DNA of 64,000 nt from Candidatus Helarchaeota archaeon (GCA_019058315.1 JAHPZH010000001.1:715536-779535), one strand, 5' to 3'. Positions 27,350 through 37,036 are shown, numbered from the stretch's first letter. A program made the numbers and translations. Notes: generated from the sequence alone by a model not told the origin.

Positions 27350-29572
27350 TTATTCAACCCCCATAAGGTTTGGAATTGTTTTGATCCATTTTTTAATCAT
27401 TATATCTAAATTTAATACAATTTTATCTTGATCTGATTTAAAAATTAAGCTATTATTGTTAGTTACCTTACCAATCACATTAGAGACAACTTTATTTTCA
27501 TTAAAAATTTTCAGAACTTTATCTAGATTTTCTGGTTTTAAAGTTAGAATAAACCTTCCTTGTGATTCTGAAAATAATAATTCATCCAATCCTAGATTTG
27601 AAGCTGGAACGTCATTTAAATTGATTTCAGCGCCATAGTTTCCTTTAATTGACATTTCAGCTATTGTGATTGCTAAACCACCTTTAGAACAATCATGGGC
27701 GGCTGTAATAAGGTCCTCAGATATAGCTTTCAAAACTACATTTAACACTTTTTTTTCATTCTCTATATTTATTTTAGGCGCAATGCCCCCACTAATTCCG
27801 TGAATAAAATAATAATATTCTGATCCTCCTAATTCATCAAATGTTTCCCCTACAATTAAAATAATATCATTAGCATTCTTAAGAGCAAGAGTTGTATGAT
27901 TATCTAAATTCTCCATTAATCCTGCAATAACTATAACAGGTGAAGGTTTTACAGCAGTATTTGTAACTTTATCTTCATTATAAAAACTTACATTTCCTCC
28001 AATACAAGGTATATTCAATCCTTTGCACATATCAGTCATACCACGTACTGTTTCTTTGAATGTCCAAAATACTTCGGGTTTTTCTGGATCTCCAAAATTT
28101 AAACAATTAACCATAGCAATTGGTTCTGCACCCACTGCTACAACGTTTCGACAAGCTTCAGCAAATTGTCCTGCAGCCCCATTATAAGGATCAAGGTAAC
28201 AATGTTTTGAATTCCCATCAGATGCTATTGCAATTGCCTTATTAGTGTTTAATATCCTTAATACTGCAGCATCACCTTGTCCAGGTTTAACTACTGATCG
28301 ATCTCCTACTTCATGATCATATTGCTGATAAACCCATTCCTTACTCGCAATGTTTGGTGAACTTAATAATTGATAAATTGTTTCTGCAAGATCCTCTGGA
28401 ATCGAAGGTTTTTCAATTTTCTTTAATTCTTCAATATATTTTGGTTTTTTCGCTTCTCGATCCACTGTTGGAGAATCTGCTAATAATGTTGCTGGAACAC
28501 GACCAATTATATTCCCCTCTTTTTTGACTATTACTTCATCCCCTTTAACAACTCTTCCAACTATGGCATATGGTAAATCATATTTTTCAAAAATCTTGAT
28601 AATATCTTCAACATGTTCAGGTGAAACAACAAACATCATTCTTTCTTGTGATTCTGATAGCATAATTTCATAAGGAATCATTTTGGGTTCTCTAAGGAAA
28701 ATTTTATCAATATCAACTTCAACAGCGGTACCTCCACCTTCTGCAAGTTCAGAAGTAACGCAAGTCAATCCACCGCCACCTAAATCTTTAAGTCCATTAA
28801 CAAATCCTGTGCTTAGAGCCTCCAAAGTTGCATCTATGATTAATTTTTTAGTGAATGGATCACCAATTTGAACCGCTGGTCTGTCCTCTTCTGATTCTTC
28901 AGTTAATAAACGAGAAGCAAATGTCACTCCACCTAATCCATCACGTCCTGTAGATCCTCCCATTAAAATAAGAATATCTCCGGGGTTAGATGCTAGACTT
29001 GGAGAAATTTCTTCTTTTTTTGCTATACCAAGACAACCAACATTCACTAAACAATTTGCTTCAAAACTTTCATCGAATTCTACTTCACCACCGATAGTAG
29101 GAACTCCAATACAATTTCCATAATCTGCTATACCTTTCACTACATATTGAAAAAGCCATCTAGAATGAGCACTGTTAATATTTCCAAAGCGAAGAGGATC
29201 TAGTAATCCAATTGGTCTTGCACCCATACATAAAATATCCCGGATAATCCCCCCAATTCCAGTTGCTGCTCCGTTATATGGTTCAATTGCTGATGGATGA
29301 TTATGAGATTCTATTTTAAAAACCAAAGCTAAATCGTCTCCTATATCTACTACACCTGCGTCTTGACCCGGACCAACCAAAACTCGAGGTCCAGTTGTAG
29401 GAAGCATTTTTAAAATTGGACGCGAACTTTTATAGGAGCAATGCTCTGACCACATCACGTCGATCATGCCGATTTCTGTCATATTCGGAGTTCTCTTCAT
29501 CATCTTCTTAATCATATCAACCTCAGCGGGTTTTAAATCGACGTTAACTCCGCTAACCATCAATATATTCAC
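27350..29572 (-). CDS. purL: phosphoribosylformylglycinamidine synthase, small PurL
   Basis: PurL converts FGAR to FGAM using ammonia from PurQ, with PurS as bridging subunit. The 740-residue length fits the small archaeal/Gram-positive form. Early motif MWSEHCSYKSSRPIL carries the catalytic His; ESHNHPSAIEPYNGAATGIGGI and the second-half DCSKGGLAI are typical. The start could be GTG at 29572 or ATG at 29560; no strong ribosome site decides. It is separated from purQ by a 247-bp stretch with inverted repeats, so it may have its own regulated promoter. Confidence 0.97.
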   Translation of the reverse strand: MNILMVSGVNVDLKPAEVDMIKKMMKRTPNMTEIGMIDVMWSEHCSYKSSRPILKMLPTTGPRVLVGPGQDAGVVDIGDDLALVFKIESHNHPSAIEPYNGAATGIGGIIRDILCMGARPIGLLDPLRFGNINSAHSRWLFQYVVKGIADYGNCIGVPTIGGEVEFDESFEANCLVNVGCLGIAKKEEISPSLASNPGDILILMGGSTGRDGLGGVTFASRLLTEESEEDRPAVQIGDPFTKKLIIDATLEALSTGFVNGLKDLGGGGLTCVTSELAEGGGTAVEVDIDKIFLREPKMIPYEIMLSESQERMMFVVSPEHVEDIIKIFEKYDLPYAIVGRVVKGDEVIVKKEGNIIGRVPATLLADSPTVDREAKKPKYIEELKKIEKPSIPEDLAETIYQLLSSPNIASKEWVYQQYDHEVGDRSVVKPGQGDAAVLRILNTNKAIAIASDGNSKHCYLDPYNGAAGQFAEACRNVVAVGAEPIAMVNCLNFGDPEKPEVFWTFKETVRGMTDMCKGLNIPCIGGNVSFYNEDKVTNTAVKPSPVIVIAGLMENLDNHTTLALKNANDIILIVGETFDELGGSEYYYFIHGISGGIAPKINIENEKKVLNVVLKAISEDLITAAHDCSKGGLAITIAEMSIKGNYGAEINLNDVPASNLGLDELLFSESQGRFILTLKPENLDKVLKIFNENKVVSNVIGKVTNNNSLIFKSDQDKIVLNLDIMIKKWIKTIPNLMGVE

Positions 29573-29629
29573 TATCCAAATATTTGGATTTTACACAAGT
29601 ACTTAAATTTTATAAGTTATAAAAGTACA

Positions 29630-29747
29630 CCTTTGACATTTTCATGTCAATCGACAAAAATTAACTGTCGATAAATTTGGGCTAATATATCGGTTATCTA
29701 TTCCCATTTATAAAGATATTTTTGTCGGATAATTTAAATATCAAAGG
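29630..29747. promoter_or_regulatory. inverted-repeat region upstream of purL
   Basis: Between purQ and purL there is an unusually structured stretch. It holds two adjacent perfect 7-bp hairpins (29633-29650 and 29650-29672), a 10-bp inverted pair cgacaaaaat/atttttgtcg (29652-29661 and 29718-29727), a flanking pair cctttga/tcaaagg (29630-29636 and 29741-29747), and two near-direct repeats tgtcgataaat and tgtcggataat. Repeated TGTCG cores suggest operator sites for a purine regulator; a purQ terminator is not possible because purQ reads away to the left. Confidence 0.45.
29633..29672. repeat. two abutting hairpins
   Basis: Stem ttgacat with loop tttc and stem atgtcaa is followed immediately by atcgaca, a 9-nt loop and tgtcgat. 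The two share one base at 29650. Both stems are perfect, which is notable in such AT-rich intergenic DNA. Confidence 0.65.
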
Positions 29748-29819
29748 TTAAATGATTCATTTATTAAATTAAAGCGCGTATAAATAAAAAAATAAACTAA
29801 AATTAAATCAAAAACCGAA

Positions 29820-30530
29820 TTAAGCTGATTTTTTCTTAATATATTCAAACATGGATTTGAAAATCAATATTCCATCATTAGTTCTAAATGGGCTAAGTAT
29901 TTTTTCAGAGGCACGTTCTGGATGTGGCATGAGACCAGCAACGTTCCCCTCTAAATTACAGACTCCCCCAATATTATCTATAGAACCATTTGGATTAGCT
30001 TCATCATTTATTTCCCCATTCTCATCAACATATCTAAATACAATTTGATCATTATCATACATTTCTTTTAATGCTTTTTTTTCATTAAAATAGCGTCCTT
30101 CGGCGTGGGCTATAGGGATATGTAACAAATTATCTTTGGTAATTTGATTAGTAAATGCAGTTCGATTCGTTTCACTTCTTATTATAACCCATTTACATAC
30201 AAAAGTTAAACAAGAATTTTTAATAAGAGCTCCTGGTAATAGTCCAGATTCGACTAGAATTTGAAATCCATTACAAATTCCTAAAACGGGTTTTCCTTCT
30301 TTTACCATTTCTTTAACAATCTTCATGGCAGGACTAAATGCTGCAATGATTCCTGCTCTTAAATGGTCTCCATAGCTAAATCCACCAGGTAAAATTACAC
30401 CGTCAAAATCGTCTTGAGATACAAATTCCTTATGCCAAATTAAGCTTGTATCTATTCCCATTTTCTTTAATATATAAATAGCGTCGAGATCGCAGTTGCT
30501 TCCGGGAAATTGAATTACTGGAATGTTCAT
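29820..30530 (-). CDS. purQ: FGAM synthase glutaminase subunit
   Basis: PurQ hydrolyses glutamine to feed ammonia to PurL. The 236-residue class I amidotransferase has GGFSYGDHLRAG, the nucleophile elbow LGICNGFQIL with its Cys, and the His/Glu of LMPHPERASE. Its ATG overlaps the purS stop (ATGA), giving translational coupling. purC-purS-purQ form one operon. Confidence 0.97.
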   Translation of the reverse strand: MNIPVIQFPGSNCDLDAIYILKKMGIDTSLIWHKEFVSQDDFDGVILPGGFSYGDHLRAGIIAAFSPAMKIVKEMVKEGKPVLGICNGFQILVESGLLPGALIKNSCLTFVCKWVIIRSETNRTAFTNQITKDNLLHIPIAHAEGRYFNEKKALKEMYDNDQIVFRYVDENGEINDEANPNGSIDNIGGVCNLEGNVAGLMPHPERASEKILSPFRTNDGILIFKSMFEYIKKKSA

Positions 30531-30793
30531 TTTTCAATACCTTTTACTTCTATACGTATAGTATGAACAACAGGGTTATAAATCCTAAGATCATTACAAA
30601 ATTTCAAAGTTAAATCTTCAGCAGCCTTTTCATTTTCTGATTCAACTTTTACACGAATGAATTTTCCTGTTCTAACAGAAGTAACTTGAGGATATCCTCC
30701 CCTGTTTATAAGATCTCTTTGAATAGTGGCACCTTCGGGGTCCTTTGCGGCAGGTTTATTTTCAATTACAATTTCAATTAAATATGTTTCCAA
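30527..30793 (-). CDS. purS: FGAM synthase subunit PurS
   Basis: PurS is the small bridging subunit that assembles PurL and PurQ. The protein, 88 residues from TTG, has YLIEIVIENKPAAKDPEG and typical late FCNDLRIYNPVVHTIRIE. I prefer TTG at 30793 because agggtga lies 5 nt upstream; a GTG at 30802 would give 91 residues and overlap the purC stop as GTGA. Either way it is tightly coupled to purC and purQ. Confidence 0.93.
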   Translation of the reverse strand: METYLIEIVIENKPAAKDPEGATIQRDLINRGGYPQVTSVRTGKFIRVKVESENEKAAEDLTLKFCNDLRIYNPVVHTIRIEVKGIEK

Positions 30794-30798
30794 TTTAT

Positions 30799-31533
30799 TC
30801 ACCCTAATTTTGGATCTTTTTTTAATAACATCTTATATAATTCTATATAGGTATCTTTTACTTTGTTCAAAGGAGCTCCTTTTCTGTAGACATCCTTATC
30901 ATATATTTTTCCTTCTATTTTTTCATCCCATAATCTACAGCTGTCTCCATTTATTTCATCACCAACAACAAGGTTATTATTTTTATCTCGTCCAAATTCT
31001 ATTTTTAAATCTGCAAGTACAATTCCATAAGAAGTAAGATATTCAGCTAATGCATCTGAGACCTTAACCGTAATTTCTTTAATTTCCCTAGCTTCGTCCA
31101 CAGTTCCAAGATTTAAGATACGAATATGATCCTCATTTATCATCGGGTCATGATGTTCATCATCTTTATAATATAATTCCACTAACCCCGGTTTAAAATT
31201 TGTGCCTGCCTTAATAGGAAGTCGCTTTAATAGATGACCTGCGGCTATACGTCTACAAACTACTTCAACTGGTAACATAACAAGGCTTTTAACTTTCATG
31301 AAACGAGGGGGTGTAAATTCTATGAAATGAGTAGGAATCCCTTTTTTATTTAAAATTCTGAAGAATTCTGCTGAGATTGCAGCATTCAGATATCCTTTAT
31401 CTTTTATTATATCATGTTTTAAGCCATCGCCAGCTGTGATATCATCTTTAAATTCAAGAATAACTTCATTTGGGTTGTCTGATTCATAAACTATTTTAGT
31501 TTTTCCTTCACTAATCTTTTTTCCTAGCTTCAT
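30799..31533 (-). CDS. purC: SAICAR synthetase
   Basis: PurC ligates aspartate to CAIR with ATP. The protein is 244 residues from ATG at 31533 (a TTG at 31545 would add four). Motifs are ISEGKTKIVYE at the N-terminus, VEVVCRRIAAGHLLKR, LADLKIEFG and the SAICAR synthetase signature GDEINGDSCRLWD. It heads the purC-purS-purQ operon, with stop and start codons overlapping. Confidence 0.97.
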   Translation of the reverse strand: MKLGKKISEGKTKIVYESDNPNEVILEFKDDITAGDGLKHDIIKDKGYLNAAISAEFFRILNKKGIPTHFIEFTPPRFMKVKSLVMLPVEVVCRRIAAGHLLKRLPIKAGTNFKPGLVELYYKDDEHHDPMINEDHIRILNLGTVDEAREIKEITVKVSDALAEYLTSYGIVLADLKIEFGRDKNNNLVVGDEINGDSCRLWDEKIEGKIYDKDVYRKGAPLNKVKDTYIELYKMLLKKDPKLG

Positions 31534-32013
31534 TTTTATTACCAATTAGAAAACAATATTTTTATTTTAATATCGATTTTTCTGAACAAATTTCTATTGT
31601 TGTAATTATTTGTATTTTGGTTTAAAAGTATAAATATGCTTGATTTTTATCGGAATTAAAAATATTATTAAAAAAATAAAACATTTTCAAAATATATAAT
31701 TAATAATCAATTAAATTAACAATTCTTTGTATTTAAAACGTTATAATAAAATCAAATATAAAATAACATTTTTAGGCTTATAAATACTAGAAATCATAAC
31801 TTATAGAATTTTTTTATCTCCTTTTCTTACCTCTAAAGTCAAAAATTATTAGAAACTTATAATACCAACTAGGAGACTCCGACAAAATAGAGAAAAAATA
31901 TAATATATTTAAATAAATCTTTATAAATAAAGAATATTAAATCTAAAATATACTTAAAAAACTCAAATCCATATCTAAAAAAAAATTAAATTTAAGAAGA
32001 GAGTGAAAAATTA
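31534..32013. other. divergent intergenic region, no gene seen
   Basis: This 480-bp AT-rich gap separates purC (leftward) from a small membrane protein gene (rightward). I see no RNA gene. TATA-like sequences occur at about 31621-31636 (minus strand, toward purC) and 31918-31929 (ctttataaataa, toward 32014). A tccgacaaaat at 31878-31888 resembles the reverse complement of a motif near purL (29718-29730), so it could be a shared purine regulatory site. Confidence 0.4.
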
Positions 32014-32277
32014 ATGGATGACAGATTAGAAATTTTAGCTAAAATCCTGATTGGAGGACTTATTACAGGAATTGGAATCGTACTACTTGGAGGAATTTGG
32101 TTTTTCTTAGATGTAATTCAACCAACAGGTAAAGCAGGTGCATTTTTAGCAGGAAGTACGGGTATGCAAATATTGGTAATTGCTGCAGCCCTATTAGCAA
32201 TATTCTTCTTGATAATCATATTTTCTACAATTTGGAAAAAAGGATACGATTATATTCTTGACAAATTGGAGAGTTAA
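32014..32277 (+). CDS. small two-helix membrane protein
   Basis: I do not recognise this 87-residue protein. It has two hydrophobic helices (GGLITGIGIVLLGGIWFFLD and LVIAAALLAIFFLIIIFSTI) separated by a short Gly/Thr loop, then a basic/acidic C-terminal tail KKGYDYILDKLES. The ATG has gagagtga upstream. The next gene, 18 bp away, encodes a similar-sized two-helix protein, so the pair may form a complex. Confidence 0.7.
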   Translation: MDDRLEILAKILIGGLITGIGIVLLGGIWFFLDVIQPTGKAGAFLAGSTGMQILVIAAALLAIFFLIIIFSTIWKKGYDYILDKLES

Positions 32278-32295
32278 AAGTATAAGGTGGATAAA

Positions 32296-32601
32296 ATGAG
32301 TCCTAACGCAATGAAAGCGTTTGCCACATTCTTATCTTGGGCGATCATGATTACATTAATCGCTATTGTAGTTGGTGGAATTGTTCTTATCTTTGAGTCA
32401 GCAGTCACAGTTCAGGTTGGTTTCGTAACTACTGGATTTGCTGAATGGTTTTCAGGTATGTTTTCTCTATCGATTGGTCTAGGTTTACTTGTGATTGGTA
32501 TGCTAATCACAATGTGTTTCTTATTAGCTACAACTATTGCTATTTTAATTAAAAATGGACAGCAATTTATATTGAATATAATTACTACTATGGAAGAATA
32601 A
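32296..32601 (+). CDS. small two-helix membrane protein, partner of preceding
   Basis: This 101-residue protein has two long hydrophobic segments (about residues 13-40 and 56-85) and a short tail ending MEE. I choose ATG at 32296 with aggtgg 5 nt upstream; GTG at 32287 is inside that site. Layout resembles the 87-residue neighbour (helix, small-residue loop, helix, charged amphipathic tail), but I see no clear identity. Function unknown. Confidence 0.68.
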   Translation: MSPNAMKAFATFLSWAIMITLIAIVVGGIVLIFESAVTVQVGFVTTGFAEWFSGMFSLSIGLGLLVIGMLITMCFLLATTIAILIKNGQQFILNIITTMEE

Positions 32602-32659
32602 ATTCCAAAATTATCTCTTTTTAACTCCAACAATTAGGATAAAAATTGTATCAAAATAT

Positions 32660-33193
32660 TCAATATTTTAATTTGTTTTGAATTTCATTTAATTTTTCTT
32701 GTATTTTAAGAATTAATTCTTTATGTTCTGAGTTTAAATTTCTTTTAAGATTATTTATAATATATTTTGTTTGTTCAAAATATTTTTTTACAAAATCATC
32801 AGGTTCATTTGGATGACCTGATATATTATCTAGTCGATCACAGAGTTTTATCAATAACGCCTCATCACTCATATTTTTCATTTTATTTAACAAATAATCG
32901 GCTTTGCCTAATTTAGAATATTCATCCTTATTGGATGTCAATTCTCCCACTAAATCTGCAACCTCTTTACCAAATTCATTTAATATCTCTTCAAAAGTGG
33001 TTTCGGTATCCTCAATTGTATCGTGTAAATATGCAGCCATTATCAGTACTTCATCTTGGGTATATTTTGCCACCATTGATGCAACATTGGAAGGATGTAT
33101 AAAATAAGGATTACCACCAAACTTGCGTTTCTGTCCTCTGTGTTTTTCTTCGGCAAATTTTTTAGCTTTATTTATTCTTTTATAATCCATCAT
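32660..33193 (-). CDS. HD-domain hydrolase, MESH1/SpoT type
   Basis: This 177-residue protein is a stand-alone HD phosphohydrolase like metazoan MESH1 and the hydrolase half of SpoT. Visible motifs are RGQKRKFGGNPYFIHPSNVA, AAYLHDTIEDTETT with the HD pair and an ED, and KLCDRLDNISG. Known family members hydrolyse (p)ppGpp or NADPH. No synthetase domain follows, so it is a hydrolase only. Two adjacent ATGs (33193, 33190) are possible starts. It converges with the small membrane pair. Confidence 0.87.
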   Translation of the reverse strand: MMDYKRINKAKKFAEEKHRGQKRKFGGNPYFIHPSNVASMVAKYTQDEVLIMAAYLHDTIEDTETTFEEILNEFGKEVADLVGELTSNKDEYSKLGKADYLLNKMKNMSDEALLIKLCDRLDNISGHPNEPDDFVKKYFEQTKYIINNLKRNLNSEHKELILKIQEKLNEIQNKLKY

Positions 33194-33412
33194 AACCAAC
33201 AAGATTAATTATTAGAGATTTGAAAGGGGATGTAAATTAGAACAATAGCATGCTATATGATTATATTTTTAAATCTTATAGGTTTAACTTGGATATTAAT
33301 AAAAAGAATTTGGATAAAAAGATATACCGAAATTCATTAGTATTTAAAAATATGATTAAAAATTCAAAAATAGATTGTTAGAGATGATATTCTTTAAGGA
33401 GGAATATCATAG

Positions 33413-34168
33413 GTGAAAAAACTATCAATTTGTATCCCAACTTATAATGAGAAGGAAAATATTGAAATTCTAATAAAAAAAATTCAAGAATCCCTTGAAA
33501 ATGTAAAAATAGAGTATGAAATAATAATTATTGATGATAACAGTCCTGATGGAACAGGGAAAATTATAGATAAATTAGCAGAAAAGTTTAATAATATTAA
33601 ACCCATTCACCGTGAAAAGAAAGAGGGGTTAGCGATGGCATATATTGCGGGTTTTAGACACGCAACTGGGGATATGGTTATTACAATGGACGCAGACCTC
33701 TCCCACGACCCAAAATCTATCCCTGACTTCATTAAAGCCTCGGAATATTATGATATAGTTATAGGATCCAGATTTGTTCCCGGTGGAGGTAATTTTAATA
33801 GAAGTCGCTTTAGAGTTATGGTTAGTAAATTAACAAATCTCCTTGCAACACTCTTTCTAAAAGTAAAATCCAGTGATAGCACAAGTGGATATCGTCTATA
33901 TCATAGGAGAGTCCTCGAAAATATCCTGCATTATATCAGCTCCCAAAAATTTTCTTTCCAAGTTGAAATACTCGAAAAATCAAAATATTTCGAATTTAAA
34001 ATTGGTCAAGTTCCAATCCAATTTTATGATAGAAAGTTTGGTCATAGTAAATTTAACGCGAGAGAGGTTGGGGAATTCTTAGCTATTATTTTTGAAAAGT
34101 TACCGATTTTGAACCATTTACGCGAATTAAGGAGATTAGTTGAATTTTTTAAGAGAATTTTTATTTAA
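33413..34168 (+). CDS. dolichol-phosphate mannosyltransferase-like GT2
   Basis: This 251-residue GT2 enzyme probably transfers mannose or glucose from a nucleotide sugar to a polyprenyl phosphate. Motifs are CIPTYNEKENIE, IIIDDNSPDGTG, metal-binding MDADLSHDP and IGSRFVPGGG, all DPM1-like. The C-terminus lacks the membrane helices of the GtrB/long form. GTG start at 33413 with ggagg about 10 nt upstream. It opens the glycan locus and can supply lipid-linked sugars for the membrane glycosyltransferase at 35161-36936. Confidence 0.92.
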   Translation: MKKLSICIPTYNEKENIEILIKKIQESLENVKIEYEIIIIDDNSPDGTGKIIDKLAEKFNNIKPIHREKKEGLAMAYIAGFRHATGDMVITMDADLSHDPKSIPDFIKASEYYDIVIGSRFVPGGGNFNRSRFRVMVSKLTNLLATLFLKVKSSDSTSGYRLYHRRVLENILHYISSQKFSFQVEILEKSKYFEFKIGQVPIQFYDRKFGHSKFNAREVGEFLAIIFEKLPILNHLRELRRLVEFFKRIFI

Positions 34169-34206
34169 TACTAAATTCTCTTAAGTTTTAAAACTAATTT
34201 CAGATT

Positions 34207-34220
34207 AAATTTAAATATTA
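34207..34220 (+). promoter_or_regulatory. TATA-like element before GT2 gene
   Basis: The run aatttaaatattat lies about 22-35 bp before the ATG at 34242, which fits an archaeal TATA box serving a very short leader. Confidence 0.35.
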
Positions 34221-34241
34221 TATTATTATTAATGAATACAA

Positions 34242-35147
34242 ATGGAAAATAGACTGATTGATATCGGAATAACTGCTTATAATGAAGAAGAAAATATTGA
34301 AAATATTTTAGATTCTATTATGGCACAAAAATTTGACGAGAAAGTTAAAATTAATTCCATACTAGTTGTTGCAAGTGGATGTACCGATCAAACTGAAGCG
34401 TTAGTCCTAAAGAAAGCAAAAAAATATTCCCAAATCAAATTAATATCTGAAAAAATTCGAAGAGGCAAAGCTTCTGCAATAAATCTCATTTTTAAGAATT
34501 CACAAGCTGATATTATTGTTTTTATAGGGGCGGATGAAATTGTACCCAAAAATTCTATAAATGAATTAATCAGACCTTTCGAAAATAATCAAGTAGGAGC
34601 TGTTAGCGGCCATCCAATCGCTCTTAACGACGAAAAACAATTTGTAGGATATGCATCATGTGTTGTTTGGCGACTACATGATATCTATTCTAAGAATTAT
34701 CAAACAAAATTAAGCGGGGAATTATTTGCAATACGTTCAAATATAATAAAACAAATTCCATTGGTGAATTGCGATGATGCAATAATAGAAGTAATGGTTG
34801 CCAAGAAAGGACATAAAATTGCTTATGCCAGAAATGCTAAAGTCTATATAATGGGACCTCAAACTGTCAATGATTTTATTAATCAAAGAAAACGGGTTTT
34901 ACTTGGACATATGCAGATTAAAAAATTGATTGGACATACAATGCAGACTATGAGTTTTATAATAAATTTAAAATTAATTTTTATGTATATGAAAGAAAGA
35001 GGAATTTTAAAACACTTACCTCGAGTTATTTTTTCATTAATTCTAGAAGCTCTTGCACAAATTTTTGCCTTTTTTAGTAGTTTTAGGGGTAAATATGAAA
35101 CTGTTTGGAAACGAATAAGCAGTGCAAAATTTCTAAAAAAAATCTGA
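34242..35147 (+). CDS. GT2 family glycosyltransferase
   Basis: This 301-residue GT-A fold enzyme has the opening DIGITAYNEEENIENILDSI, nucleotide-sugar region IRRGKASAINLIF, an FIGADEIVP segment in the DxD position, and a QRKRVLLGH motif similar to the QxxRW region of processive GT2 enzymes. Hydrophobic stretches near residues 235-285 suggest loose membrane association. It is 73 bp after the DPM1-like gene. Donor and acceptor unknown. Confidence 0.87.
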   Translation: MENRLIDIGITAYNEEENIENILDSIMAQKFDEKVKINSILVVASGCTDQTEALVLKKAKKYSQIKLISEKIRRGKASAINLIFKNSQADIIVFIGADEIVPKNSINELIRPFENNQVGAVSGHPIALNDEKQFVGYASCVVWRLHDIYSKNYQTKLSGELFAIRSNIIKQIPLVNCDDAIIEVMVAKKGHKIAYARNAKVYIMGPQTVNDFINQRKRVLLGHMQIKKLIGHTMQTMSFIINLKLIFMYMKERGILKHLPRVIFSLILEALAQIFAFFSSFRGKYETVWKRISSAKFLKKI

Positions 35148-35160
35148 AAATCATAAATGA

Positions 35161-36936
35161 TTATTTTAATATAGCTGATTGGAAAGCATAATTGACGAAA
35201 TAGCTGTTTATTATATCTATATTAGGAATTATGGGTGTTAAAATTAAAATTTGAACTGTTAATAATATCATATTTGAAATTGAAATCAGAAAAATGATAA
35301 ACAATATCCATTTATATTGTTTTGTTTCCTCATAAAGTTCAAACATATTAAATTTTAGAAATTGTGACAGTTTATTATTGACTTTTTCAAATATTTCAGA
35401 TTTTTCCTCCTTAAATGAATCCTTATATTCTAAAATTTTCCAAAATAAAATAATATTTGCAATAAGAATACCTATTAATAAAATAAAAATTATTTCGACA
35501 TATACTACACCACGAAACCAAAATATGGAAACTACAAAACTGTTAAGGAATATTAACATAATTAAAAATCTCCCTTCTTTTATTTTAAAAGCATATAGTA
35601 ACAAAAGTGGAGACAACCATAAATAATACCATGGATAATTAACCCAGTATATAGAAAGGAAAATATAAAATGAATAAAAAATTGGGGTAATCGAATCTTC
35701 TCTATTAAAATCGTCAGATTTAATAAGCTGATAATAAAAAATACCTATGAAAAGAATCAACATTATTAAATTAAACATTATTTGTGTTCCATAAAACAAT
35801 TCAAACTTTAGGAAAATTTTACTAAAAAATAATATTATAGGAGATAAACAGAGAAGGAAAAACAGAGGTTTTTTTATCTCATCTTTAAAAGCAATAAACA
35901 ATAAAATTCCTAGCAATAACCATGATATTTCCAAATAATCTGCAAAAACAGAAATATCTTGAACAAAAAAAATCAATGAAGGAACAGCATCAGGAACATA
36001 AGATAAGAAAGAAATTATTAGGCCAGCAATACCCTTTATATTACTAGAATTATTAAGTGTACTTAGTAAACCAAGTACAGGAAGACGTCTGCTATGACCC
36101 CGTATTATTACTAGTATATCTATAATCATTCCAGGATTGTATAAAAGTATACCACCAAGTGCAATTAATACAGGGAAGTAAATAACAATTAGTCTTTTGA
36201 AGAAATGAGATATAGAATCACTTTTTTTGTAATAATAAATGAGAAAAATTGGTAAGACTAACATCGAATAAAATTTATAAAGAATTCCAATAAAAACAAA
36301 AATACCTGCCAACATATCTTTATGTTTTAAAAACAGATATATTGAAATTAATATTAATAATATCATTCCTGTATCATTATGTCCATTCCATGCAAATTCT
36401 ATTATAGAAACAGGGACCAGAGCATATAATAAGCAAATTTTGTGATTATCTTTTATTTTTAAATGGTTTGTAACTAAATAAATCATTATAATATTAAGGG
36501 CATCTAAAAAAACAAAAGAGAATTTGATAGCATAATAATCACCACCTGTTAAAAGAGCAATAGTAAAAAGAAATGCGTAATACACTGGACCATAAGCGCT
36601 ACCATGGTGATAGAATTTAATCTGACCATTTAAAAACTGTTTTGCGGTCCTATAATATATGTCATAATCGGGTGTCAACATTGTGCTTTTGAAAACAAAG
36701 GGAATACGTAACCAAAAGAATATAAGACATATAAAAAAGATACTAGTAAAATGTTTATTTCGTACTTCATTTTTCATGAGATAATTAACAAAATAAAAGA
36801 ATCCTATAATGGACAATACGTTTCCTAGTATGTAATAAAAATAATATTCTCCCCAAAACAGAAGGATTAAAAGTCCAATTGAGTATATAATTGAAAATAC
36901 AATAATTAATTTTAATTGAGAATTATTTGAACTCAT
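35161..36936 (-). CDS. integral-membrane glycosyltransferase (GT-C fold)
   Basis: This 591-residue protein has about 12-13 membrane helices. The first external loop contains MLTPDYDIYYRTAKQFLNG, with the acidic pair expected in GT-C enzymes that use polyprenyl-phosphate sugars, and HHGSAYGPVYYAF resembles the GT87/DUF2029 and archaeal mannosyltransferase families. I therefore infer use of the lipid donor made by the DPM1-like enzyme. ATG at 36936. The C-terminal 130 residues contain a charged loop (KDSFKEEKSEIFEKV) and a final helix. It converges with the GT2 gene. Confidence 0.78.
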   Translation of the reverse strand: MSSNNSQLKLIIVFSIIYSIGLLILLFWGEYYFYYILGNVLSIIGFFYFVNYLMKNEVRNKHFTSIFFICLIFFWLRIPFVFKSTMLTPDYDIYYRTAKQFLNGQIKFYHHGSAYGPVYYAFLFTIALLTGGDYYAIKFSFVFLDALNIIMIYLVTNHLKIKDNHKICLLYALVPVSIIEFAWNGHNDTGMILLILISIYLFLKHKDMLAGIFVFIGILYKFYSMLVLPIFLIYYYKKSDSISHFFKRLIVIYFPVLIALGGILLYNPGMIIDILVIIRGHSRRLPVLGLLSTLNNSSNIKGIAGLIISFLSYVPDAVPSLIFFVQDISVFADYLEISWLLLGILLFIAFKDEIKKPLFFLLCLSPIILFFSKIFLKFELFYGTQIMFNLIMLILFIGIFYYQLIKSDDFNREDSITPIFYSFYIFLSIYWVNYPWYYLWLSPLLLLYAFKIKEGRFLIMLIFLNSFVVSIFWFRGVVYVEIIFILLIGILIANIILFWKILEYKDSFKEEKSEIFEKVNNKLSQFLKFNMFELYEETKQYKWILFIIFLISISNMILLTVQILILTPIIPNIDIINSYFVNYAFQSAILK

Positions 36937-37036
36937 TGTCAAGAAATTTGTATTTTTTCAATTTAAAACTTACTCAAAATTTTTAGAATAAATAATTTTC
37001 GAAAATTCACTATAATTGAGAATAGAAAACAAAAGA

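Noticed and set aside
30726..31037. A 103-residue plus-strand frame.
   Set aside because: It lies antisense to purS and purC, both secure genes, and its product has no protein-like pattern.
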